Source: Diphasiastrum complanatum
Taxonomy: Eukaryota; Streptophyta; Lycopodiopsida; Lycopodiales; Lycopodiaceae
Assembly (NCBI GenBank): GCA_029204225.1
Contig: CM055108.1
Span: 7,289,711 to 7,353,710, forward strand
Reading direction: 5' to 3'
Length of the DNA: 64,000 nucleotides
Shown here in pieces: positions 13,318 to 23,484 of the stretch. How positions within the stretch are numbered: position 1 is the stretch's first letter; each line of letters opens with the position of its first letter. A program made the position numbers and the translations under genes. The notes beneath the pieces are model-generated. The model saw only the letters and a list, made by a program, of their open reading frames with translations. It searched no databases and was not told the DNA's origin.

Positions 13318-14180
13318 ATGGATTCTCAAAGTAAAGCCGGTCTTATCGTAGACAAGCTGAATGGATCCAATTATCATTTATGGAAATTTAAGATGAAGAC
13401 CTTGCTAATTGCCAACGAGTTGTGAGATGTTGTTACAGGTTTTGAAGTGAAGCCTGAAGATGACATAGAAGACTCGAAATGGAAAGGATGGTAAGGCTTT
13501 CGCGCTCATTATCCTCAATATATCAGATACTCAAATTGGCCACGTAGTTGAAGCCAAAAGTTTGGGACATCTTGAGCTCACTATATGATGTGAGAGACGT
13601 AACTACCAAGTTACATCTTCGAAAGAAAATTTTTATACTCAAAATTTTGAATAATAATTCTCTTCAGAATCCTATTAACCAGTTTAAGAATTTCTTGCAA
13701 CAGATGGCCATTGTCAGATCAGTCATACGCAATTATGACATTGCTTTCAAGCCTGCCCTCTACATATGAGAACTGGGTGATGATCATCACGACACACTCA
13801 AATTTAACTCTTACCAGAGTTATCACTATGTTGTTGCAAGAAGATAATTGAAGAAGTCAAGACACTCCGTCTCATGCTCTATATGTCAACAAGGGCTTGA
13901 AATGACAAAAGTAGAAAAGATCCAAGCAGTCTACATCGAATCAGAAACAGACTCAAAGTCAAGAACAATTATCAAATCCACATTCGTCAAAGAAGAACGC
14001 CTTACAGCACAAAGAAGTATGTTCATCTTGGTGATGATAGCACTCAAGCTATCGAAGGTGAAGGTACAGTAAGATTAAGGTTCCAACATGATCAATTCAA
14101 ACTACTGTCAAAAGTCTTGTATGTTCCTAAACTCTCTACAAATCTATTATCAATAAGTAGAATTACAGATTTAGTTCAAC
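13318..14180 (+). pseudogene. Copia-1 gag and protease-region remnant
   Basis: The frame starts with an ATG at 13318 (MDSQSKAGLIVDKLNGSNYH, then LWKFKMKTLL), the usual DUF4219/UBN2 gag opening with its conserved Trp present. A TGA follows soon after. Later pieces include VWDILSSLYDVRDVTTKLHL and LPSTYENWV of the gag, and near 14030-14160 the pre-integrase segment VLYVPKLSTNLLSIS. Frameshifts occur near 13490 and 13765. The zinc knuckle and the protease active site are not evident. Homology stops near 14180, where block X begins. Confidence 0.75.
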
Positions 14181-14301
14181 GGAAAAAAAGAATATATGCT
14201 TTCAAGTAAGATTATGTTTTAAACTATTCATGTGTTTTGTTTCATCTAGCACTCAATGGTTGTGAATTATTTTTTTTCTAAATCTTATTTTTCTTTTGCA
14301 G

Positions 14302-16164
14302 ATCAGCTTTAGTCACCAATGAAAATCTGAAAGACAAGGACATGATTGGAAAGTCTTTGAGTGCAGTACTTACAACCAAGTCAACAACGAGTCTACTTGG
14401 AAATCAACGATATTCTCGAATCAAGTCCAAGATTGTAGAGGCCCTTATGGGCGAAGTAGGCAAGATCATTGACCGAAAATTGAAACAAGGAGCATGTGAT
14501 TATTCTGGTATTAGCAGAGTTGCATATACACAATGTTTAAAATTATCAAAGAGGCATTTGGACAAGTACATATAAGAGAATTTCCTATTCCTCGGCCCTT
14601 TCAAATCAAATTAGAGAGGGATGTGTTAAACAGGGGTTTGCAAAACATCATTGGTATTCCTTACCATATAAATGAAATTGATAACTCAAAACATGGCACT
14701 TTGTCATATGATTCTACCAACAATATGTTTGTAGATCTGAATCATTGACTGAGATTTATTGTGAAGTTTTATGGAATCACAAATGAAAGTGTTGAAAAAA
14801 TGATATTAATTCTCAAGGTAGATGAATCAGAAGTAATAAAGGGACAAAAGCTGGAAAGGGTTAGTGTTACAATTATGAATGGAGCATTCAGCAATACGAT
14901 AAACTAGAGAGTCTTGATTTCAGTGTGTAGTCCAAAAATAATATTTGGTGGTTAGCAGCTTTCCAGGTTTAAATCTATTCTATTGAGTACTAGCAACTAA
15001 TTCATTTTGAGAATTAATGGTTTTGTGTTTTAAGCTAATATTGTTTTGTTATTATTGTTCTGAGTTCAATTCTCCTAAAATAGTTCATGATTTTGTGTTT
15101 CAAACAGGTTTTAAAAGAAGATTATGACATTCTATTTTGGATTTTTAATAAAACATAATATTCAGAGATAATTAAGAATCATATGAGCGACACACCACTC
15201 AAAGTTCCTGGAATAGGTGATTTTAAGGTGGAATGGCATTTGGCTGGAGACCTGAAGTCGTTGAAGTGCATGTTCAACGTCTCACATGGAGCAAATTCAA
15301 AACATCCATGCCTCTATTGCATGAAAACTACACATGACATGTCGAGGAGAACGAGAGTTTCAAGGGATATAGAAGATCCGACTTGGAAACCAGTATTATC
15401 GATTCCGCTTGAAAATGTTCACATTTGTACACTACATGGAGAGGTTAGAATTATCAAAAATTTGATATACCTTCATATTTGGTTTCTTTGGAATACTAAG
15501 CCAGAGTCATAAGCCAAAAAGGCAATAGCTCGATTGGAAGAAGTTTTATCAAAAGCGGGACTTCATAAAGGACACGTTAAAATACAAAAGGACGAGAAGC
15601 TTTCAGGGAAATCGGGAAACATCCCATGCAAACCAAGTATAGGAGGATCCAAAGCTCATCATTTCTTATCACATCATTTTGGAAAACCAACTAAAATCAA
15701 GTACTCAATTTGGATAGATGTACTCAATGCCACAAAGGATTTTGAAGAAAAAGGAACAACGAGGATAAAAAAAGTTGAAGTCTGGACAAAGCTTGACAAC
15801 ATGGTCAAATTGCTCAGAAAAGATAAACTATCTGATACTGATGTCCTACTAATTGAGAAATCAACAATTGAGTTTGTGGATGCAGTTAAAGACGCCTGGG
15901 GTGAAGATCATATTACGCATTATATGGTAGATCTCTTTTCAATGTAACTAACTCTTCGATTTATAATCTCATTGCACATATGCTAAATTTAAAATGATTA
16001 AAATGACAATATTTGTATCTCTGATATTGCAGCACATTTTACAACATCATGCATCATTTTTTGCAACAGCTTACGGCAGTCTAAGTATTTGGTCATCACA
16101 AGGAATGGAGAAATCACATTGGCAAGCCAGAGCAACATTTCATTGTCTCTCTTTGCAAAAATAA
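14302..16164 (+). pseudogene. Gene A of block X: uncharacterised transposase-like protein
   Basis: At least three exons are supported by splice signals and frame: about 14302-14900 (acceptor TTCTTTTGCAG), 15108-15926 and 16033-16164. The middle exon encodes AGDLKSLKCMFNVSHGAN, then HPCLYCMKT (a CxxC pair), VHICTLHGEVRI and a long Lys/Glu-rich helical segment. It joins in phase 0 to HILQHHASFF...SIWSSQGMEKSH in the third. The order Asp (AGD), CxxC, HxxxxHG, then QGxEKxH resembles uncharacterised mobile-element proteins I have seen in other eukaryotes, but I cannot name the superfamily. In-frame TAA codons at 15156 and 15510, and a frame change near 14535, show decay. The 3' end is uncertain, and upstream exons may be lost at the Copia-1 junction. 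It converges on gene B. Confidence 0.5.
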
Positions 16165-16169
16165 TTTTA

Positions 16170-17248
16170 TATGTATTCGAAGGGTATTTATGCCTATTTG
16201 AGAAAAAGGATAACGCTTTAATTGCCATTATAATTGTCGCAGCATCTGAAGAAAATTTGCTATGATGAATGCAAATCTCTTTATTTACAAAGCACTTCAA
16301 ATAATTGGACAGAGATGAATCCCTTTGTCGTGATCCCTGGCCTTCCCTCAAATATCCCTGCCTTGTTGCAAAGGCATCCACCTCAATAGTAGCTTGTAAA
16401 ATACGAGTAAAGGTCACATGTCTTGAAAAACAAAATAACTATATTTGAATAAAAAACTCATTAAGATAAAACCAGATTTTCCTACCAGATCACGCTCATC
16501 AGCTTCAATAAGTGCAGCAGTATGTAGATCATGACCAGCAACAATGGTCGTCGAAGCATTGGATGGACTAGTTTCCGAAGACCGTGACACATATCTGCTC
16601 CAGATTTTCAGAAATTCCTCCTCACCGGGCAAATTTGCCTGGTATGCCCTGCTTTCAGACATGATTGACTGCAGTGCTTCAGTCCCATCCATCCATTCAT
16701 CTCCGTCTTTGTAATCAATAGAAGCACGTAGATCATCATCACCGTCGAGATCTATGAAGTCCCCGAATTCTTTGATGAAATTAGACAAAATTGATAATAT
16801 TCATCCTCCCTCAAATCAAGAACATCTCCAACATCATTCAGTGAGAGGTATGCGAGACTATTCATGTAATACACTGGCAAATCGAGGAGAGTCTTGGTTT
16901 TATCATATGGATTCACGTCAGATAAGGAAGAAATGGACAATACATGAGACTCGGCTGGGTCGTACATTGATGCCAATCTTGCCTCCTCGTCAGCACCCAA
17001 TCAGTTGATGATGAGGCATCATTAATGCTAAGCCTCGAAGTTCTTGCCTCATCAGGAATAAGAGCAGAAAGATAAAACACAAAGCCCATGCCTTCCTGCA
17101 AAAAACGACATGATCGATTGTGCTGGTCACAATGGACCACACGTTTAAAATCACTCATGATTTTCGTGAATCGTCGGTTGTGGCTTTGCTTTAAAGATGG
17201 TTGGGCAAGTACTAGGTCATGAAAATGGATGAATCGTAGATTATCCAT
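16170..17248 (-). pseudogene. Gene B of block X: unknown acidic protein, frameshifted
   Basis: A minus-strand gene begins at an ATG at 17248 (MDNLRFIHFHDLVLAQPS). It continues through FVFYLSALIPDEARTSRLSI, GADEEARLASMYDPAESHVL and an acidic segment (FIDLDGDDDLRASIDYKDGD) to EEEFLKIWSRYVSRSS and, after a probable intron near 16430-16490, ATIEVDAFATRQGYLREGQG. Frame changes near 17010 and 16790 are either small indels or unrecognised introns. I know no matching family. The leader upstream (17260-17650) has a TATA box and two palindromic modules also found ahead of gene C. Its 3' end runs into the last recognised exon of gene A on the other strand. Confidence 0.45.
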
Positions 17249-17408
17249 TATCAACATAGACTAATTTAGACTATCATAATACTCTTTATACAACACTAGA
17301 AAATAGGATTTATGTTCTGATCCAAACCTCTCAATATCAAAAGACATATTGAAATACGTCGTATTAGAGGATGAGCAGCCATCTCGAAAGCATGACCAGT
17401 ATGGCCGA

Positions 17409-17476
17409 GTATCGCTACAACGCGGGGTGGCAGGGAGTCAGAAGACTATCAGGACTTTCTCGCGTGATGGCGATAT
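17409..17476 (-). repeat. Palindromic leader module L2 (upstream of gene B)
   Basis: The inverted arms GTATCGCTACAACGCGGG (17409-17426) and CTCGCGTGATGGCGATAT (17459-17476) are separated by 32 bp. The module is in reverse orientation relative to the two modules ahead of gene C, that is, in the same sense relative to its own gene. Confidence 0.7.
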
Positions 17477-17489
17477 TGGCGAATGACTA

Positions 17490-17560
17490 GATATCGGAAC
17501 GACGTGAGAGATCTTAGATCGTCTAGAATCTCTAAAAGATTCTCGCATGGTAGCAATACT
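17490..17560 (-). repeat. Palindromic leader module L1 (upstream of gene B)
   Basis: The arms GATATCGGAACGACGTGAG (17490-17508) and CTCGCATGGTAGCAATACT (17542-17560) are separated by exactly 33 bp. They match the gene C modules at most positions. L1 and L2 start 81 bp apart, so they form a tandem pair. Confidence 0.65.
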
Positions 17561-17647
17561 GCAAAGAAATAGTACTGTTCACACACAGAGAGATACAGGG
17601 AGCGAAAATCCAAAACTTAGCGAAATGTTTTAACTGATCAAACAACA

Positions 17648-17655
17648 TTTATATA
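17648..17655 (-). promoter_or_regulatory. TATA box of gene B
   Basis: TATATAAA on the minus strand lies about 400 bp before the gene B ATG and about 90 bp upstream of the first palindromic module. Those modules would therefore lie within the transcribed leader. Confidence 0.5.
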
Positions 17656-17794
17656 GCTAAAACCAAGAAAATCCAAGCCGTACACTCGTCAATCCAACAA
17701 CGGATCAAATCTATGGCACGTAGTACAACCGTCCACATGTGCGAGACCACAGTGCTACAATATGCGTCAATCTGCCATTCGCCCACGTGCCCAC

Positions 17795-18603
17795 TGTTGA
17801 ATTTCACACGTGTGGATTGTCCACTACATGTACTTGTGATCTCCTAAGGTGTGTAGATGCACCAAGATCAAGACTAGATTGAGATTCAAGATCTATCTTT
17901 GATTCTATGGCAAAAACACACTACTACATGCATTCAATCACTTCCAACCCTCACTCACACGTGTGGGAAGTGTTCCAAAAGTATTCTAAGTAAAAACAAG
18001 CTGCTCTCCTCGGGTAGAGAGAGAAAAACCATCAAGAGCTCTCGGGTAGAGAGAGAAAGCTAGAAATTCAATGACACTCAAAATCCACTCAATCTCAAAA
18101 TCAATTAGATCCAAAAGGAGGAGTACAATGATACTAATAGATTCATGAGCTACCACTATGCTTAACTATGATTGGATCACACTTTGCCACCTCTTAATCC
18201 TATTGGACCATTGATCCATGCACCTCTAAATTCTATTGGACTATATTCAAGCACACCTCAATTTTCTATTGGACCTCACAAGGTTCCACCTCTAAGTCCT
18301 ATTGGACCTCTTAAGCTTCATCAAACAAAAGCATGACACTTGTCTACACTCTAATTGGCACAAGTTTGGCTCAATATTGGCATTACAAGTGGAAATGGAT
18401 AATGTGCCATCTATGCCAAATTTGACCCTATCAACATCCTACACCTAAATGCTTGACTATGAAATTCTATGAGACCCCTATATCAAACATTTTGATTTAC
18501 TTTACAATTCTCCACACGTGGGAACATCCTCCACACATGTGAGATTCACTTACAAACTTCTATCATAAAAAATACCAAGCTAGGATTTTGCCAATTTCTC
18601 ACA
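17795..18603 (-). repeat. Copia-2 3' LTR (left copy)
   Basis: This 809-bp copy lies next to a purine-rich tract on the minus strand (GAGGAGGAGTG just inside, about 18603-18613), which places it at the 3' end of the transcript. It contains several CACACGTG-type palindromes. Confidence 0.95.
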
Positions 18604-18729
18604 CTCCTCCTCAAAAAGTAGCTTGGAAAGGTACTAGATCACTTGAGAAGTTTGTAAATCTTTTTGAGTGGATCCTTTGGTATGCATAGGAAGTGAAGAT
18701 CAGCCAAGGGATCCATCATAGCAGCACCC

Positions 18730-21303
18730 TCACCATATCCATGATAAGATCTCTTTGGTAGAGATCTCTTGCCAATGTCTTTGAAGAGTGCTCCACCAAT
18801 ATGCCACTATTATCATGGGCTTCCTCCATGATTGATGATGATTTTTGCCTTGAAAGTTCCACTTGCATGATGGATGCACCATAAATAGAGAAATCTGAGG
18901 CTTCCAAGCCTCATAAGGATCATGGAGATCAAGATCATAAGATGTGAAACAATGATGATTATCAAGATTATGCTTTCTAGCTTGACTAGTCCACATACAA
19001 TGAACTATATCCATGATGGATCTAATCTTGATATCAAAGACTATCTTGATCTTTTTTAGGCTAGTTACTCTCTCAAGGATGTAAGTTTCCACTTTGGATG
19101 CTTCACTTAATCTCAAGAGGAGTTTACAATTTGCCTCAAAACATGTGAAAACATGATTTTCAAAAAAGTGAGTACCAAGCTCAATCTTGTTCTTACTAGA
19201 ACCAAGAGTATACTTTTGACAATACAATATCTTGCTTTCAAAAAGTATTGGAAACACATCTAAGTCAATAATGACAAGAAACATGTCCATACCATAAGCA
19301 TCATACATAACTAGTATAGCTTTTCTTGAACTTTGAGATCCAAAAAATTCAATGAAGCAGGATAGCATTTCAAGCAAAGGAAGAGAAGCATATATGAATG
19401 TGTTGTAGTAGATACAACATGAAAGATGCCCCTCTTTGCCATGTAAGGTGAGCCATAAAGACTCGGCCATGCATCTTGAAGATCTTCTTGAGATCATATG
19501 AAGAAGAAACTCCTCCTCACACATTGGCCCCATCATAACTTGAATACCTTCAAAAAGGATAACTTGTGATGCTTCTTGAGAAGCCTTGATCTCGGCCACT
19601 TCCAAGATTGAATCTTCATGCAATATGACATCTCTATTCACCATCACATTTGAAATAGAGAGTGTAAAGACACTAAAGGCCTCCTTGATGGATGAGTATC
19701 CAATCATGATCCATGAGCTTGGATCATCCTTCCTTCTTGTTTCCAAGGGAATATATGCAAAGCAAGCACTACCAAGTTCACTAAGGTGATCAACCTTAGG
19801 CTTCATCTTGAATAAAACTTCATATGGTGCTATTCCTTCAAGAGCTCCAATACTCCTCAAAGCTTTGATCTTCAATGAGAATTTCTTCTCAACATATGCT
19901 TTGAATAATAAGGAATAATCATACACCATAATACTTGAAGAGAGAAGATATGTGCATCTTGTGTAATCCTCCTCCTTTGAAATATTGGAAATATAAGAAA
20001 CATCAAGAGAGTTTGCACTCTCACTTGGATCAAATTTGTAGATGCCTTCAAATCTTGATCCATATGCAAGGATCTCACCATCCTTCTTAATCACACAATT
20101 GTCAATATTGAAATTGACATCAAAACCACTATCAAGAAGTTGGCCAACACTTAAGATGTTCTTTGTAAGCTTTGGGACAAAAAGAACATTGTTGAGAAAG
20201 AGATCTTTAGAAGATGCAAGCTTCAAGCGAATAATCCCTACTCCTTCAATATTGCACTCATGCTTACTTGCAAAGTATATGGTCTTCTTGACTCCATCAT
20301 AAGGCATAATAGATGAAAAAAAGTGCTTGGAGCCACACATATGTGAAGATGCTCCACTATCAATATACCATGAGTCATCCTTGTTGAAGGTGGAAGAGGA
20401 GAAGCTTGATGCCAAAAGAGAGCCTTCTCCATCACTTGCAATATAGTCTTCTTTCTCATTGGTGATGTTGGCTTGATTGAGTTGATTCTTCTTCTTGAAG
20501 CAATTGGTGGCATAATGGCCTTTCTTGCCACAATAAAAGCACTTGATCATCTTATTCTTGAGATTTGAATTAGAAGCATGAGAGGTATCCTCCTCCTCTC
20601 CATCTTGGTCTTTAGCTTTGTCATTAGAGAAATGATGGTGTTGCTTCTTACTCCTCTCTTTGTGCTTGGCAAATAGAACTTTGCCATCATCATGATTGAG
20701 TGATAGCTTGTCCATCCTTAAGAGTTTGTACTCTTGTCTTGATTCTTCAGAAATAAGCACACTTTGAAGGGCCTCCAAACTTGGTAGCTCCTCCTTAATA
20801 GCATAGGATTGGACAAGGTTGTCATATTCATCTCTCAACCCATTGAGAATGACTTGTACTAGCTCACTTTGATTGATTGAGTCACCAATACATGCAAGCT
20901 CTCTATGAATATCCTTGACTCTCAAAACATAATTAGATGCACTCTCATCACTCTTTTGACTACTTTGGAATATTTGATTTCTAAGAGTGAGGAGCCTAGA
21001 GGTGTTCTTAGCCTCATAGATGGACTTGAGACAATCCCAAGCTTCCTTGGATGTAGAACAATCACCAATCTCCCTCAATATCTCATTAGAGACATTCATC
21101 TTAATGTAGTGGAGAGCCATCCTAGCTCTCTTCTTGTATTTTTGTACTTCTTGAAGGACTTGAGGCTCCTCCTCAATCCCAAGTACAATGTCCATCACAT
21201 CTTGGAGTATCAAGATGGACTCCATCCTCAACTTCCATATTGAATAATTGGAAGTAGACAATCTCTCACTTGGTTGCAACAAGTATGAACTCATTGAAGT
21301 CAT
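18730..21303 (-). CDS. Copia-2 gag-protease ORF with degenerate pol (857 codons)
   Basis: The frame opens at an ATG at 21303. Residues 1-200 are the DUF4219/UBN2 gag (NYSIWKLRMESIL, then the AKNTSRLLTLRNQIFQ region). A CCHC zinc knuckle follows at about 255-268 (CFYCGKKGHYATNC) and an aspartic protease with DSGASSHM at about 315. Residues 380-420 match the pre-integrase region (LFVPKLTKNILSVGQLL). Compared with Copia-3, the HHCC domain and all three integrase catalytic acids are removed by deletions that keep the frame (residues about 435-490). Beyond about 620 only scraps such as THFFENHVFTC recall the RT. The frame stays open to a stop at 18730. Retention of a long gag-pro frame suggests that the element makes its own particle proteins and borrows pol, which is inference. 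Confidence 0.85.
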   Translation of the reverse strand: MTSMSSYLLQPSERLSTSNYSIWKLRMESILILQDVMDIVLGIEEEPQVLQEVQKYKKRARMALHYIKMNVSNEILREIGDCSTSKEAWDCLKSIYEAKNTSRLLTLRNQIFQSSQKSDESASNYVLRVKDIHRELACIGDSINQSELVQVILNGLRDEYDNLVQSYAIKEELPSLEALQSVLISEESRQEYKLLRMDKLSLNHDDGKVLFAKHKERSKKQHHHFSNDKAKDQDGEEEDTSHASNSNLKNKMIKCFYCGKKGHYATNCFKKKNQLNQANITNEKEDYIASDGEGSLLASSFSSSTFNKDDSWYIDSGASSHMCGSKHFFSSIMPYDGVKKTIYFASKHECNIEGVGIIRLKLASSKDLFLNNVLFVPKLTKNILSVGQLLDSGFDVNFNIDNCVIKKDGEILAYGSRFEGIYKFDPSESANSLDVSYISNISKEEDYTRCTYLLSSSIMVYDYSLLFKAYVEKKFSLKIKALRSIGALEGIAPYEVLFKMKPKVDHLSELGSACFAYIPLETRRKDDPSSWIMIGYSSIKEAFSVFTLSISNVMVNRDVILHEDSILEVAEIKASQEASQVILFEGIQVMMGPMCEEEFLLHMISRRSSRCMAESLWLTLHGKEGHLSCCIYYNTFIYASLPLLEMLSCFIEFFGSQSSRKAILVMYDAYGMDMFLVIIDLDVFPILFESKILYCQKYTLGSSKNKIELGTHFFENHVFTCFEANCKLLLRLSEASKVETYILERVTSLKKIKIVFDIKIRSIMDIVHCMWTSQARKHNLDNHHCFTSYDLDLHDPYEAWKPQISLFMVHPSCKWNFQGKNHHQSWRKPMIIVAYWWSTLQRHWQEISTKEILSWIW

Positions 21304-22047
21304 GTAAAGTGGAGATAAATAAAAGTGATGAACAAAAAATGTTGCTTCTCTCTCACTATAGGATCCAATAATGGTGTGCTACCATCTCCTATGCAAGATC
21401 TTGCAACAAACTGTGAGATGATTCTCACTAGCTATCTCAATCTCTCCAAAACTAGATCTACTTCACATCAAATGATGGAGTATGGGAAAAGTTAGGATCA
21501 AACACTCTTAGCACGTGTGAAATACACTAAGAAACCAAATTTGACTCAAATACAATGATATTGCATGAAACAAAATGGCTAAGATCTCAAAACAATGCCT
21601 AGATCACATATAGATGAGATTGGTAAGCATTCAACTGTGATTTTGGATCAACCAAGCAATCTCTTGACCAAAACAAATGTGTCCACCCAGGTCTAGGTGC
21701 CCTACCTAACCCTCTTCAAAAGCTTATAACTTTTGATTGGCTCAACCAAATGGAATGAAACTGATTGCAACAGAAACTAGACAACAATAGCTTCAAAACA
21801 AGCTATCAAGCAAGATAAATGGATCAAACATGAGAGAGAACTTCCAAACTGAAATTGGATGTTCCTCACACGTGTCTGAGCACCTGATTCCGTACAGTAC
21901 CAGGTCAGACCCAATCAATGTCCTTTTGATCTCTTTTGATCCAAAATTGAACAAGATAGCTAGGAAAATGGGCCTTGACAATTTCTAGCTCAAGATTGAT
22001 GAATAGTTTTCACTCAAATGGATCAAAATGCATGGTAATCTTAGGTA

Positions 22048-22060
22048 GGCTCTGATACCA
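22048..22060 (-). other. Primer binding site of Copia-2
   Basis: On the minus strand TGGTATCAGAGCC follows the 5' LTR immediately, a perfect match to the plant tRNA-iMet primer site. Confidence 0.95.
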
Positions 22061-22869
22061 TGTTGAATTTCACACGTGTGGATTGTCCACTACATGTACT
22101 TGTGATCTCCTAAGGTGTGTAGATGCACCAAGATCAAGACTAGATTGAGATTCAAGATCTATCTTTGATTCTATGGCAAAAACACACTACTACATGCATT
22201 CAATCACTTCCAACTCTCACTCACACGTGTGGGAAGTGTTCCAAAAGTATTCTAAGTAAAAACAAGCTGCTCTCCTCGGGTAGAGAGAGAAAAACCATCA
22301 AGAGCTCTCGGGTAGAGAGAGAAAGCTAGAAATTCAATGACACTCAAAATCCACTCAATCTCAAAATCAATTAGATCCAAAAGGAGGAGTACAATGATAC
22401 TAATAGATTCATGAGCTACCACTATGCTTAACTATGATTGGATCACACTTTGCCACCTCTTAATCCTATTGGACCATTGATCCATGCACCTCTAAATTCT
22501 ATTGGACTATATTCAAGCACACCTCAATTTTCTATTGGACCTCACAAGGTTCCACCTCTAAGTCCTATTGGACCTCTTAAGCTTCATCAAACAAAAGCAT
22601 GACACTTGTCTACACTCTAATTGGCACAAGTTTGGCTCAATATTGGCATTACAAGTGGAAATGGATAATGTGCCATCTATGCCAAATTTGACCCTATCAA
22701 CATCCTACACCTAAATGCTTGACTATGAAATTCTATGAGACCCCTATATCAAACATTTTGATTTACTTTACAATTCTCCACACGTGGGAACATCCTCCAC
22801 ACATGTGAGATTCACTTACAAACTTCTATCATAAAAAATACCAAGCTAGGATTTTGCCAATTTCTCACA
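22061..22869 (-). repeat. Copia-2 5' LTR (right copy)
   Basis: This 809-bp LTR is nearly identical to 17795-18603. It lies upstream of the primer site on the minus strand and so holds the element promoter. Confidence 0.95.
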
Positions 22870-23150
22870 CCCACACGTGCGAGAACACACGTCACAAAAC
22901 CATTCAACCACGTGGCCACACGTGCAAGTTTCACACGTGCGGATATAGAGGTGAAGGTCCCATACGTTAGGTATTGATTGGGCCACGTGACCACACGTGC
23001 GAGCCTATACGTGCGAGAACATATGTCACTGATCCATTCAGCCACGTGTCCCCACGTGGGATCCCACACGTGTTGATCTGGACGTGCAGTTTCACACGTG
23101 CATATACAGACGTGTGGTTCCACATGTTAGCTATTGATTGGGCCACGTAT
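22870..23150 (+). promoter_or_regulatory. ACGT-core (G-box/ABRE-like) array upstream of gene C
   Basis: About sixteen ACGT cores, most of them ACGTG and often within CACACGTGCG or CCACGTG, occur in roughly 280 bp. Part of the array is a diverged tandem duplication of about 160 bp (ATTGATTGGGCCACGT at 22973 and again at 23133). ACGT cores are binding sites for plant bZIP and bHLH factors. A few more lie on the other side of Copia-2 (17750-17790), so before that insertion they formed one shared B/C promoter region. Confidence 0.6.
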
Positions 23151-23180
23151 CACTGGTTCACACATGCCAAATTTTCTCCC

Positions 23181-23190
23181 CTATAGAAGT
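23181..23190 (+). promoter_or_regulatory. TATA-like box of gene C
   Basis: CTATAGAAGT lies between the ACGT array and the palindromic modules. This is the same relative order as the TATA box of gene B, which supports a start of transcription near 23215. The match to the TATA consensus is only fair. Confidence 0.35.
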
Positions 23191-23265
23191 CCATTCCCGA
23201 GGATTGTACAGGTTTTCGCACAATTCGCTGTCACGTTTGATTGCATCCATACGAAATGCATTCGT

Positions 23266-23336
23266 GATATCGCCATCATGCGAGCGACCTCCTCCCCATG
23301 CCTATTCCTTACACCCTCTCGCGTCATAGCGATATC
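23266..23336 (+). repeat. Palindromic leader module R1 (upstream of gene C)
   Basis: The arms GATATCGCCATCATGCGAG (23266-23284) and CTCGCGTCATAGCGATATC (23318-23336) are nearly perfect inverted repeats separated by 33 bp. Confidence 0.8.
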
Positions 23337-23351
23337 AGTGTTACTTTCCCA

Positions 23352-23421
23352 GTATCGCCATCACGCGAGCCCCTGCCTCTCCCTGCCTGACTCTACCACT
23401 CTCTCGCGTCGTAGCGATATC
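23352..23421 (+). repeat. Palindromic leader module R2 (upstream of gene C)
   Basis: The arms GTATCGCCATCACGCGAG (23352-23369) and CTCGCGTCGTAGCGATATC (23403-23421) are separated by 33 bp. R2 starts about 85 bp after R1, so the two are tandem copies with diverged spacers. Confidence 0.8.
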
Positions 23422-23484
23422 ACCGTTGGAGTTCTCAGTGTCTCTTCTACTGTGTCTCTGTCCTTGAGTAGTATAGATATTCAG

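Larger units (their letters stand above)
17795..22869 (-). mobile_element. Copia-2: young, internally deleted LTR retrotransposon
   Basis: Two 809-bp LTRs (17795-18603 and 22061-22869) begin TGTTGA and end CTCACA. They are flanked by a perfect 5-bp target duplication, CCCAC (17790-17794 and 22870-22874). A tRNA-Met primer site lies inside the right LTR, so the element reads on the minus strand. By eye I find one difference between the LTRs (a C/T at 17947 versus 22213), which means a very recent insertion. The only long ORF keeps gag and protease. Integrase core and reverse transcriptase are deleted or scrambled, so it depends on a helper; Copia-3 in this window is of the same family. Confidence 0.95.

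Noticed and set aside
16031-16170. Minus-strand frame through 16000-16170 as real coding sequence of gene B
   Set aside because: The plus strand here has a strong acceptor, joins gene A in phase and carries the QGMEKSH motif, so the minus frame in this overlap is probably a shadow.
17795-22869. Copia-2 as part of block X
   Set aside because: It has its own LTRs and a perfect 5-bp target duplication, so it is a later independent insertion.
23134-23484. Treating the whole frame from 23134 as the N-terminus of the H3-protease protein
   Set aside because: This stretch contains the palindromic modules and promoter-like sequence. An acceptor-like ATTCAG precedes ARTKQTAR exactly at the H3 first residue, so it is more likely leader or intron.
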